Shown here in pieces: positions 6,009 through 11,925 of a DNA stretch of 11,925 nt; within the stretch, counting starts at the first letter, position 1, and each line of letters starts with the position of its first letter. Source of the DNA: Candidatus Pygmaiobacter gallistercoris (GTDB taxonomy: Bacteria; Bacillota; Clostridia; Oscillospirales; Ruminococcaceae); NCBI GenBank assembly GCA_019113125.1, contig DXIA01000145.1, positions 1-11,925 on the forward strand. The letters are read 5' to 3'. The translations under genes and the position numbers were made by a program. Below the pieces are notes generated by a model. That model saw nothing but the letters and a program-made list of their open reading frames with translations. It searched no databases and was not told the DNA's origin.

Positions 6009-6737
6009 ATGGATAAAAAGTATGAAAAAAGCATTCACATTGTAGGCCGTCTGGGCCTTCTGATCGGCATTCTCTTTATGCTGGGCATTCCGGCCGTGAT
6101 CTGCGCGGTATTTGATGTCTGGCCCTCCTCGGTTACCGAGGTTCTCACCGTCGGCGGCAGCCTGCTGCTGGTGTTTCTGCCCACCGCGCTGGCGGAGGTC
6201 GTCAGCTATACTCCGGTGCTCGGCTCGTCGGCGTACATCACCTTCCTGACCGGCAACGTGCTGAACCTCAAGCTGCCCTGTGTCATCAACTCGCATTCGC
6301 TGACCGGGACCACTCAGGGCACGGACGAGGGCGACACCATCGCTTCGATCAGCGTTGCCGCCTCCACCATCACCACCACCGTCATCATCATCCTCGGTGT
6401 GCTGCTGCTGGTTCCGCTGGAGCCGATCCTGACCAGCCCGGTTGTCTCGACCGCTGCAGGTTATCTGCTGCCCTCGCTGTTCGGCGGCATGGTGCTCAGC
6501 TTTGCCAATGAGAACTGCGGCGAGTACGTTGCCAAGGGCAAGAACCTCGTCATGATTCTGCCGATCATCCTCGTCTTTGTTGTCAACGCGATCTATCCGC
6601 TGAGCGGCAAGGAGGGCTTTGCGGTTCTCGGCTGCATGGTGCTCAACGTGCTGATCGCCTGGGTCCTGTACAAGAAGGGCATCATCAAGATGATCCCGAA
6701 GGCAAAGGCGGAGAAGAAGGACGAGACCGTCGAGTAA
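6009..6737 (+). CDS. Polytopic membrane protein of unknown family (presumed transporter subunit 2)
   Basis: A 242-residue protein with about six to seven hydrophobic segments (near 14-35, 46-65, 68-85, 110-138, 145-165, 180-197 and 203-221) and a short charged cytoplasmic tail (KAKAEKKDETVE). I do not recognise a named family. Notable parts are the Gly/Ser/Pro-rich run SYTPVLGSSAYITFLTGN (66-83), and a polar loop, NSHSLTGTTQGTDEGDT (94-110), joining two membrane segments. Such non-hydrophobic, Gly/Ser/Thr-rich breaks within a membrane core are typical of substrate-handling regions in transporters. It is preceded by AAAGGAAG (5993-6000), starts 30 nt after the DUF5058-like gene, and is the last gene before a strong terminator. 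Similar size and adjacency to the preceding protein suggest a heteromeric complex. Confidence 0.75.
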   Translation: MDKKYEKSIHIVGRLGLLIGILFMLGIPAVICAVFDVWPSSVTEVLTVGGSLLLVFLPTALAEVVSYTPVLGSSAYITFLTGNVLNLKLPCVINSHSLTGTTQGTDEGDTIASISVAASTITTTVIIILGVLLLVPLEPILTSPVVSTAAGYLLPSLFGGMVLSFANENCGEYVAKGKNLVMILPIILVFVVNAIYPLSGKEGFAVLGCMVLNVLIAWVLYKKGIIKMIPKAKAEKKDETVE

Positions 6738-6748
6738 TCTGTCAAAAT

Positions 6749-6783
6749 AAAAAGAAGACCGGGTAAAGTCCGGTCTTCTTTTT
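6749..6783. terminator. Bidirectional intrinsic terminator between convergent operons
   Basis: A perfect inverted repeat of at least 14 bp, AAAAAGAAGACCGG (6749-6762) with its complement at 6770-6783, closed by the 7-nt loop GTAAAGT. It has an A-run on one side and a T-run on the other. It lies between the stop of the + strand operon (6737) and the stop of bioY on the - strand (6793), so it can end both transcripts. Confidence 0.93.
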
Positions 6784-6792
6784 TGGATTTTT

Positions 6793-7323
6793 TTAGAAAT
6801 GCAGCCGCATGTGGAGCGCGCGGGTCAAAAGAATTGCCGCGGCCGCCTTGCACAGATCCGGAATGAGGAACGGAACGACGCAGAGCATCAGGCTCTCGAC
6901 CAGCCCTCGACCGGTGATCAGGATAAACCATCCGGTTCCGAGCAGATAGCAGAGCAGAAGTCCGGATAACATGGCGGGCAAAACCCACCGCAGCTTTCCG
7001 CCGCGGTGAACCCCAAGAGAGGTGAGAAACGCGATAAAAAGATACCCGGCAAGGTAGCCTCCGGTCGGGCCGAAAAAGGCGGCGGGACCGCCGGAAAAAC
7101 CGGCAAAAACCGGAAGACCGACGAGTCCCATCAACAGATAGACCGCAATCGATCCCAGCGCCCAGCCCGGCGTCAAAAGACAACCGGTGAGATAGGCGCC
7201 CAGCACGGCAAGATTGAAGGGAACGGGGCCGATCGGCAGAATGATCTGGGATAAAACAGCGGTTATGGCCGCCAGAATTGCCGCGCCGACCATCGAACGC
7301 GTCTTCAGATTACCTTGTTCCAT
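6793..7323 (-). CDS. bioY: Biotin transporter BioY (ECF-type substrate-binding membrane subunit)
   Basis: BioY is the biotin-binding S component of ECF vitamin transporters, or acts alone. The 176-residue product has about six membrane segments and family signatures: LPIGPVPFNLAVLGAYLTG near the N-terminus, GLVGLPVFAGFSGGPAAFFG, and GPTGGYLAGYLF, the typical BioY loop. The start was set at 7323 because GGGAGG (7331-7336) sits 7 nt upstream. An in-frame ATG at 7350 overlaps the birA stop as ATGA but has no good ribosome site and would add nine residues with no family counterpart (MKFVQGGFS). No EcfA/EcfT genes are nearby, so it either shares a remote energising module or works alone. It is co-directional with birA, 23 nt downstream of it, and so likely sits under the same BirA-controlled promoter. 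Confidence 0.95.
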   Translation of the reverse strand: MEQGNLKTRSMVGAAILAAITAVLSQIILPIGPVPFNLAVLGAYLTGCLLTPGWALGSIAVYLLMGLVGLPVFAGFSGGPAAFFGPTGGYLAGYLFIAFLTSLGVHRGGKLRWVLPAMLSGLLLCYLLGTGWFILITGRGLVESLMLCVVPFLIPDLCKAAAAILLTRALHMRLHF

Positions 7324-7330
7324 TGAAAAG

Positions 7331-7336
7331 CCTCCC
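7331..7336 (-). promoter_or_regulatory. Shine-Dalgarno GGGAGG that decides the bioY start
   Basis: Read on the - strand, GGGAGG ends 7 nt before ATG 7323. It lies inside the reading frame that would start at 7350, which argues against the upstream start. Confidence 0.75.
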
Positions 7337-7346
7337 TGAACAAATT

Positions 7347-8315
7347 TCATTGCACAATCGAAATCTCGCCGCCCGATAATCTGCGACGTTCTCCGGACAA
7401 CAATTCGATTTCCAACCGGCCGACGTCGTCTATTTCACGCACGAGGGCGGGATAAGAAACACCGGATAGAGGAAAAACACGGATTGTCATGCCGGGCTGC
7501 AGCAGATTTGCCGCGCGGTATTCCGGTAGAAAGTCCGCATCGGGCAGCGCATCGACCAGCTGTTTGAAGATGAGGGCAATGGAAGTTGCAAGCTCCGCCC
7601 GGCTGACCGGGGCGGCCCCTTCGAAAATCGCGCCTGCATCGGATAACCCGGCGGGAAATGAATTCGCGGGAGCGGTCAAATTTAGCCCAAACCCCGCAAC
7701 GAGATATTCCAGCCCGCCGTCCTCAAGACTAAAGACCGATTCGGTCAGAATGCCGCCGACCTTTTTTTCTCCGACCATCAGATCATTGACCCAGCGGATG
7801 GTGATGTCCACGCCATACCTTTGCAGGGCGCGCAGAACCGCCACCGCGGCTGCGGTGGTCACGAGCGAAACCTCGACAGAGGAGAGCGCAGGCCGCAGCA
7901 GAACGCTGAAGTACAGCCCGCTGTGCGCGGGGGAGAAGTAGCAGCGCCCCCGCCGCCCTCTGCCGGCCGTCTGCTCCGCTGCGGCGATCAACAGCGGACC
8001 CGGATTTCCCGCCGCGGCAGCGGCCCGCGCACGGTCGTTGGTGGAGGAAATCGAGGGCCAGACCTCTGCCTGCCATATCGGTTCAAGCAGGGAACGAAAC
8101 TCTTCTACGGTAAACAGTTCTCCTCCCTCCGCCATCCGATAACCCCTTCGGGGTGCGGATTCCAACAGTAGTCCCTCACTGCGCAGCTCTTTGGCGGCCT
8201 TCCAGACAGCGCTGCGGCTGATGCCGAGCAGCTTTGCAAGGGACTCACCGCTCTGCCATTGGCCGGGCGCTGCCCGCAATGCATTGAGAAATGCCTGCTT
8301 TGTGGAATCTACCAT
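7347..8315 (-). CDS. birA: Bifunctional biotin-[acetyl-CoA-carboxylase] ligase / biotin operon repressor
   Basis: BirA activates biotin with ATP to biotinyl-5'-AMP and transfers it to biotin carboxyl carrier proteins; when carriers are saturated, the holo-dimer represses biotin genes. The 322-residue protein has an N-terminal winged helix-turn-helix (about 5-62; SGESLAKLLGISRSAVWKAA, 22-41), the ligase domain with GRGRRGR (118-124, biotinyl-AMP loop), RWVNDLM (174-180), EKKVGGILTE (183-192) and GFGLNL (208-213), and a C-terminal SH3-like domain (about 272-322). The intact HTH makes it the regulatory class. The start at 8315 is chosen because GGGAGGGA (8321-8328) lies just upstream; the ATG 15 codons further out falls in the operator and is rejected. 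A BirA operator overlaps its own promoter, so it is autoregulated. Confidence 0.96.
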   Translation of the reverse strand: MVDSTKQAFLNALRAAPGQWQSGESLAKLLGISRSAVWKAAKELRSEGLLLESAPRRGYRMAEGGELFTVEEFRSLLEPIWQAEVWPSISSTNDRARAAAAAGNPGPLLIAAAEQTAGRGRRGRCYFSPAHSGLYFSVLLRPALSSVEVSLVTTAAAVAVLRALQRYGVDITIRWVNDLMVGEKKVGGILTESVFSLEDGGLEYLVAGFGLNLTAPANSFPAGLSDAGAIFEGAAPVSRAELATSIALIFKQLVDALPDADFLPEYRAANLLQPGMTIRVFPLSGVSYPALVREIDDVGRLEIELLSGERRRLSGGEISIVQ

Positions 8316-8339
8316 CTTTTTCCCTCCCGTTTTAACTAA

Positions 8340-8368
8340 ATTGTATAAAAAAAGCCGCATATTGTCAA
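8340..8368 (-). promoter_or_regulatory. birA-bioY promoter
   Basis: On the - strand: -35 TTGACA (8368-8363, full consensus), a 17-nt spacer (8362-8346), and -10 TACAAT (8345-8340, five of six). The leader to the birA ATG is short, about 15-20 nt. The -35 box lies inside one half of the BirA operator, so repressor binding would block RNA polymerase directly. Confidence 0.8.
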
Positions 8369-8407
8369 CTTAAAAATTTTTAATAGTTGACAATATGCGG
8401 CCTTTTT
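8347..8407. terminator. Intrinsic terminator of tatD, built from the same palindrome as the BirA operator
   Basis: GCCGCATATTGTCAACT (8354-8370) pairs perfectly over 17 bp with 8385-8401 around a 14-nt AT loop that is itself partly self-complementary. On the - strand, the direction of tatD transcription, the stem is followed by T7 (complement of 8347-8353). On the + strand T5 follows (8403-8407). The tatD stop is only 15 nt before the stem. Confidence 0.75.
8362..8393. promoter_or_regulatory. BirA operator (biotin box)
   Basis: TTGTCAAC (8362-8369), a 16-nt AT-rich spacer, then GTTGACAA (8386-8393). This matches the known Firmicutes BirA site pattern, TTGTTAAC-N14 to 16-GTTAACAA, with one symmetric change in each half. 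It is placed directly ahead of birA-bioY, whose product has the required HTH. A bound holo-BirA dimer would cover the -35 box. Confidence 0.85.
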
Positions 8408-8415
8408 GTTGTGTG

Positions 8416-9228
8416 TCAGGGAAGAGCGGGAGAGGGCGGCGCAATGCCGAACAGCGCGCAGCCATTCGACATGGTCTGGCTGAGCAGCGCCTCCGAGGGG
8501 ATCCCGCGCAGCGCGGCGAGCGTTTCGGCGACAAAGCAGAGCAGCCCGGAATCATTCCGCCTGCCGCGATAAGGAACCGGTGCCATATAGGGGGCGTCGG
8601 TTTCGATCAGCAGTTTGTCCTCCGGAACGGCAGCGGCTGCCTCGAGCACCTTGCGGGCGTTCTTGAAGGTGGTGACCCCGCCAAATCCGATATAGAGCCC
8701 CTGCTTGGTCAGCCAGCGAACATCCTCCGCGCTGCCGGAGTAGCAGTGCACCACCCCTTTGGGACGGTAGCGGCGCAGCAGTGCATAGGTGTCGGCATGT
8801 GCCTCGCGATCGTGGATGACGATCGGCAGATCGAGCTCCAGCGAGAGACGGATCTCGGCCTCAAACAGCGCAAGCTGCTCCTCTTTCGGAATCGGCCAGT
8901 GGTAGTCAAGACCGCATTCTCCGACGGCGACCACCTTTGGGTTTTCATAGAGCGGGAGGATTGCGTCCATCTCGGCCCGCCAGTTCCCGGCGAATTTTGT
9001 TCGGGTGGAGGCGGTTTCCTCGATTAAGCTCTCGGGATGGATGCCGGCGGCGGTGTAGAGAAAGGGGAACCGCGCACCGAGCGCGAGGCTGGCAAGGCTG
9101 GAGTCAAGATCGGTGCCGCAGTCCAGCACCAGCCCCACCCCCCGTGCGGGCAGACCGGCGAGCAGTGTGTCCCGGTCCGCGTCAAAGGCGGGGTCGGTGT
9201 AATGGGCATGGGTGTCAAAGATCGGCAT
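8416..9228 (-). CDS. tatD: TatD-family metal-dependent hydrolase (deoxyribonuclease-like)
   Basis: TatD proteins are TIM-barrel metallo-hydrolases with reported 3'-5' exonuclease activity on DNA or RNA and proposed roles in repair or quality control. The 270-residue protein is slightly long for the family (about 255-265), with a short Pro-rich tail (PPSPALP). Metal-binding residues are all visible: H7 and H9 in FDTHAH, E104 in VGECGLDYHW, H139 in PIVIHDREA, H161 in HCYSG and D211 in ETDAPY. PYRGRRND (219-226) is also typical. The start at 9228 has AAGGAG about nine nt upstream; that site is formed by the last codons of the transporter gene, which stops 6 nt before. tatD next to metG is a common Firmicutes arrangement; here a transporter gene lies between them. 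Confidence 0.94.
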   Translation of the reverse strand: MPIFDTHAHYTDPAFDADRDTLLAGLPARGVGLVLDCGTDLDSSLASLALGARFPFLYTAAGIHPESLIEETASTRTKFAGNWRAEMDAILPLYENPKVVAVGECGLDYHWPIPKEEQLALFEAEIRLSLELDLPIVIHDREAHADTYALLRRYRPKGVVHCYSGSAEDVRWLTKQGLYIGFGGVTTFKNARKVLEAAAAVPEDKLLIETDAPYMAPVPYRGRRNDSGLLCFVAETLAALRGIPSEALLSQTMSNGCALFGIAPPSPALP

Positions 9229-9234
9229 ACAGGG

Positions 9235-10167
9235 TTACTCCTTTCTGCGAACCGTCCGGTTGACCAGATAGACCCCGCCGCAGACCAGCAGCAGCGAGAG
9301 GAGATACCGCGGCTGGAATGAATCTTCGTTGAGGATTAAGATCGAGAGAAAGGTGCCGAAAACGGGGGAGAGGGAGTTGAAGATGCAGACCTTGCCCGCA
9401 TCATTGTACTTGAGCAGGGTGGTCCAGATCGAGAAGGCAACCGCGGAGAGCAGGAACAGGTAGCAGAGCACCGCAATCGCCTGTCCGCTGACCTGCGGGA
9501 TGCTGCCGCCGCCGGCGAGCCCTACGATGAGCAACAGCGCGCCGCCGAGGGTGAGGCCCCAGCCGGTCAGCACCATCGGGGGGATCTCCTGGGTGAACCG
9601 GCGGGCGAGCAGCGAGCTCGCGGCATTGGAGGCGGCGGAGAGCAGCAGAAAGCCCTCGCCGGTCAGGGTGAACTCCAGCTGCCCGCCCATCGAGGCGACA
9701 ATGATGCCGGCAAGCCCCAGCACACAGCCGAGTCCCTTGAGGCCGGTCAGACGGTCCTGCGGGTAAAACAGCGGCGCGGCCAGCACCACAAAGAAGGCGG
9801 CGGTGGAGGACATGATGCTGCCCAGTGTGCCGGTGGAGTGGGAGAGACCAATGTAGTAGAAGAGATACTGCAGGCTGGCCTGGGTCAGGCCGGAGAGCAG
9901 CACCTTGCCCCACTGGCTGCGCCGGAAGGTCAGCGGTTTGCGGGTGGCGGCGCTGCCCAGCAGCAGCACCGTGATGCCGGCCAGCGTGAACCGGATTCCC
10001 GCGAAGAGCAGTTTGGTAAAGACCGATGCGTCCTCGGTGATGCCGAAGGCGGCGTAGCTCACCTTGGTCATCGGGACGGCGCTGCTCCAGAGCAGGATGC
10101 AGAAGAGGGAGAGCAGAACCATGCCGATCCGGCTGGAAAAAATCTTTTTTTGACGGGATTCAGTCAA
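9235..10167 (-). CDS. EamA/DMT-family transporter (drug/metabolite superfamily)
   Basis: About 310 residues with ten hydrophobic segments arranged as two EamA repeats, the usual plan of DMT-superfamily exporters of amino acids or other metabolites. Repeat 1 begins with a positively charged N-terminus and LFCILLWSSAVPMTKVSY, the typical first-helix W-x-x-x-P pattern. Repeat 2 contains SLSPVFGTFLSILILNEDS, the typical EamA ninth-helix and glutamate region. Substrate cannot be read from sequence. The start is uncertain: a TTG at 10167 lies ten nt after GAGG (10178-10181), whereas the in-frame GTG at 10176 touches that GAGG and is too close. TTG is chosen, giving MTESRQKK; the GTG would add three residues. 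The stop is 6 nt before tatD and contains its ribosome site, so the pair is co-translated. Confidence 0.9.
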   Translation of the reverse strand: MTESRQKKIFSSRIGMVLLSLFCILLWSSAVPMTKVSYAAFGITEDASVFTKLLFAGIRFTLAGITVLLLGSAATRKPLTFRRSQWGKVLLSGLTQASLQYLFYYIGLSHSTGTLGSIMSSTAAFFVVLAAPLFYPQDRLTGLKGLGCVLGLAGIIVASMGGQLEFTLTGEGFLLLSAASNAASSLLARRFTQEIPPMVLTGWGLTLGGALLLIVGLAGGGSIPQVSGQAIAVLCYLFLLSAVAFSIWTTLLKYNDAGKVCIFNSLSPVFGTFLSILILNEDSFQPRYLLSLLLVCGGVYLVNRTVRRKE

Positions 10168-10192
10168 TGAAAACACACCTCATTTTAAGCAG

Positions 10193-10218
10193 AAAAAAGC
10201 TGCCGCAGCAGCTTTTTT
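10193..10218 (-). terminator. Intrinsic terminator after metG
   Basis: AAAAAAGCTGC (10193-10203) pairs perfectly with 10208-10218 around the loop CGCA, giving 11 bp with a T6 run on the - strand. It lies 12 nt after the metG stop (10230) and before the transporter gene, so it would end or attenuate the metG transcript. No convincing separate promoter for the transporter-tatD pair was found in the small gap, so part of the transcription may read through. Confidence 0.88.
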
Positions 10219-10229
10219 GAAAATCAGAA

Positions 10230-11924
10230 TCAGTGAATTCGGCTGCCGGCCTTGACACTGTCGGGGAAGAAGGCCACCGAGGCGCTGCCGTCGGCGGAAT
10301 CCGCCGCGAGAATCATGCCCTCGGACAGATACTTGCCGTTCATCATCGGCCGCGCAGCGAGGTTGACCACAATGCCGACCTTCTTGCCGATCAGATCCTC
10401 CGGCGCATACCACTTGGCGATACCGGAGAGGATGGTCCGCTCCCGCTCGCCGTCAAAGACGGTCATCTTGAGCAGCTTTCTCGACTCCTTCATCCGCTCG
10501 CAGCTGCGCACCTGGGCCACCCGCATCTCGACCTTGCAGAACCCCTCAAAGTCGATCTCCTCCTCATGCTCGAGCGGCTCAGATGCGGCCTCCTCAGCCG
10601 CAGGCGCGGGGGCATTGGCGGCGGCAGCGGCGGCGAGCCGGGCCTTGTGGTCGGCCTCGAGCGCCGCGAGCTCCTTGGCAACGTCGATCCGGGGGAACAG
10701 CGGATCCCCGCCGGGGATCGCGTGACCGCCCTCCAGCGCGTCAAACTCGGACAGCGCGTCAAAGCTGCGCTGTGCCTCATTCAGCCCCAGCTGGTCGGCA
10801 ATCTTCGGGCCGGTGGAGGGCAGGAAGGGGGTCAGCAGCACCGCGGCATACCGCAGCACCTCACAGAGGTTTGCCAGTACCGCGGCGAGCCGAGCCTTCT
10901 TGCTTTCGTCCTTGGCGAGCAGCCAGGGCGCGGTCTCGTCGATGTACTTGTTCGCCCGCTGAATCGGCTTGAAGATCTCCATCAGCGCCTGGGGCAGCAG
11001 CAGCTTGTCCATGCAATCGGTGACCTTGCCGGGCAGCGCGGCACACATCGCGCGCAGCTCGTCATCCAGCGGGGCGGCCTCCCGCTCGGCGGGCAGAACG
11101 CCGCCAAAGTATTTTTTGACCATCGCGGCGGTGCGGCTGAGCAGGTTGCCCAGATCGTTGGCCAGATCGGTGTTGATCCGGTTGATCAGCGACTCATTGG
11201 TAAAGACGCCGTCGTTGCCGAACGGAATCTCCCGCAGCAGGAAATACCGGATGGCATCCACCCCGTACCGGTCGCAGAGCACCACCGGGTCGACGATGTT
11301 GCCCTTGGATTTGCTCATCTTGCCGCCGTCGATCAGCACCCAGCCGTGGCCGAAGACCTTCTTGGGCAGCGGCAGATCCAGCGCCATCAGCATGGCGGGC
11401 CAGATGATGGTGTGGAACCGCAGAATCTCCTTGCCGACCATGTGGATGTCGGCCGGCCAATAGCGGTCATAGTCATGATACTCGTCGTTGCCCCAGCCCA
11501 GCGCGGTGATGTAGTTGGAGAGCGCGTCGATCCAGACATAGATGGTGTGCTTGGGATCAAAGTCCACCGGAATGCCCCACTTGACGCTGGTGCGGGAGAC
11601 GCAGGTATCCTGCAGCCCCTGACCGATGAAGGCGATCATCTCGTTCTTGCGGGTCTCGGGTTGGATGAAGTCGGGATGATCGGCATAGTACTGCAGCAGC
11701 CGGTCGGAGTACTTGCTGATCTTGAAGAAGTAGGCCTCCTCCTCGGCCTCATAGACCTCGCGGCCGCAGTCGGGGCACTTGCCGTCAACCAGCTGACTGT
11801 CGGTCCAGAAGCTCTCGCAGGGCTTGCAGTAATGTCCCTTGTAAACGCCCTTGTAGATGTCTCCCTTGTCGTACAGCTTGCGGAAGATCTTCTGCACCGA
11901 GGCGACATGGTAATCGTCGGTGGT
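10230..11924 (-). CDS. metG: Methionyl-tRNA synthetase with C-terminal tRNA-binding domain (5' end cut by the window)
   Basis: MetRS charges tRNA-Met with methionine. The frame is open to the right edge, where TTDDYHVASVQKIF continues a class I catalytic domain; the HIGH motif and roughly the first 75-100 residues lie outside. Counting from the GTG codon at 11897: zinc-knuckle cysteines C24, C27, C41 and C44; methionine-pocket-type sequence VWIDALSNYI (121-130); KMSKS at 193-197 within GGKMSKSKGNIVDP; the anticodon-binding helical domain; an Ala/Pro/Glu-rich flexible linker (about 415-445); and a C-terminal EMAP/Trbp111-type OB-fold tRNA-binding domain (about 447-555; EMRVAQV, NLAARPMMNGKYLSEGMI). 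With the missing part, the length fits the about 650-residue dimeric Firmicutes type. Upstream regulation, such as a T-box, is out of view. Confidence 0.97.
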   Translation of the reverse strand, partial: TTDDYHVASVQKIFRKLYDKGDIYKGVYKGHYCKPCESFWTDSQLVDGKCPDCGREVYEAEEEAYFFKISKYSDRLLQYYADHPDFIQPETRKNEMIAFIGQGLQDTCVSRTSVKWGIPVDFDPKHTIYVWIDALSNYITALGWGNDEYHDYDRYWPADIHMVGKEILRFHTIIWPAMLMALDLPLPKKVFGHGWVLIDGGKMSKSKGNIVDPVVLCDRYGVDAIRYFLLREIPFGNDGVFTNESLINRINTDLANDLGNLLSRTAAMVKKYFGGVLPAEREAAPLDDELRAMCAALPGKVTDCMDKLLLPQALMEIFKPIQRANKYIDETAPWLLAKDESKKARLAAVLANLCEVLRYAAVLLTPFLPSTGPKIADQLGLNEAQRSFDALSEFDALEGGHAIPGGDPLFPRIDVAKELAALEADHKARLAAAAAANAPAPAAEEAASEPLEHEEEIDFEGFCKVEMRVAQVRSCERMKESRKLLKMTVFDGERERTILSGIAKWYAPEDLIGKKVGIVVNLAARPMMNGKYLSEGMILAADSADGSASVAFFPDSVKAGSRIH

Positions 11925-11925
11925 A

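Noticed and set aside
4950..6296. Long - strand open frame opposite the hydrolase end and membrane-protein genes
   Set aside because: The product is a Gln/Asp/Gly/Arg-rich shadow of membrane-protein codons; the + strand frames have ribosome sites and coherent membrane topology.
5256..6737. The two adjacent membrane proteins as a duplicated pair
   Set aside because: By eye only hydrophobic composition and length match; no shared motif could be aligned. A profile comparison would be needed to claim homology.
10168..10229. Promoter for the EamA-tatD pair (TAAAAT near 10182-10187 on the - strand)
   Set aside because: No fitting -35 box at 16-18 nt, and the hexamer lies only a few bases before the ribosome site.

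Overview
The window looks like a chromosomal segment of a GC-rich Bacillota, most likely a gut-type Clostridia (Oscillospiraceae-like). This rests on strong GGAGG-type Shine-Dalgarno sites, a Firmicutes-type BirA operator, the order rsmD-coaD-(coiled-coil protein), a metG/tatD neighbourhood, and household proteins of Firmicutes character. Both ends are cut inside genes (uvrC on the left, metG on the right). No transposase, integrase, phage gene, CRISPR array, tRNA or rRNA was seen.

Layout. (1) 2-3293, + strand: a housekeeping operon of uvrC (5' end missing), rsmD, coaD and a small coiled-coil protein, with spacings of 1 nt, a 4-nt ATGA overlap and 22 nt. (2) 3294-3783: a long non-coding gap. 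Most of it is a roughly 320-bp element with inverted-repeat ends that folds on paper into a three-way junction and ends at a run of eight T. The last part holds the presumed promoter of the next operon. (3) 3784-6737, + strand: an M20-family amidohydrolase of the AbgB (p-aminobenzoyl-glutamate hydrolase) type, followed by two different polytopic membrane proteins of about 240 residues. They look like a two-subunit importer feeding the hydrolase. A perfect bidirectional terminator closes the operon. (4) 6793-8315, - strand: birA-bioY, biotin-protein ligase/repressor and biotin transporter. A composite control site lies upstream, in which one 48-bp palindrome serves as BirA operator, carries the birA -35 box, and looks like the intrinsic terminator of the gene before it. 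(5) 8416-11924, - strand: tatD, an EamA/DMT transporter, and metG (methionyl-tRNA synthetase with C-terminal tRNA-binding domain, 5' end missing), with an intrinsic terminator after metG.

How the parts work together. The left block covers DNA repair, rRNA methylation and CoA synthesis. The central operon probably imports and cleaves an amide such as p-aminobenzoyl-glutamate or another N-acyl amino acid; the substrate is inferred. The biotin pair forms a self-controlled scavenging unit: BirA senses biotinyl-AMP, represses its own operon, and BioY imports biotin. The most notable items are the structured intergenic element, the amidohydrolase plus two-membrane-protein unit, and the fused terminator/operator/promoter of birA.
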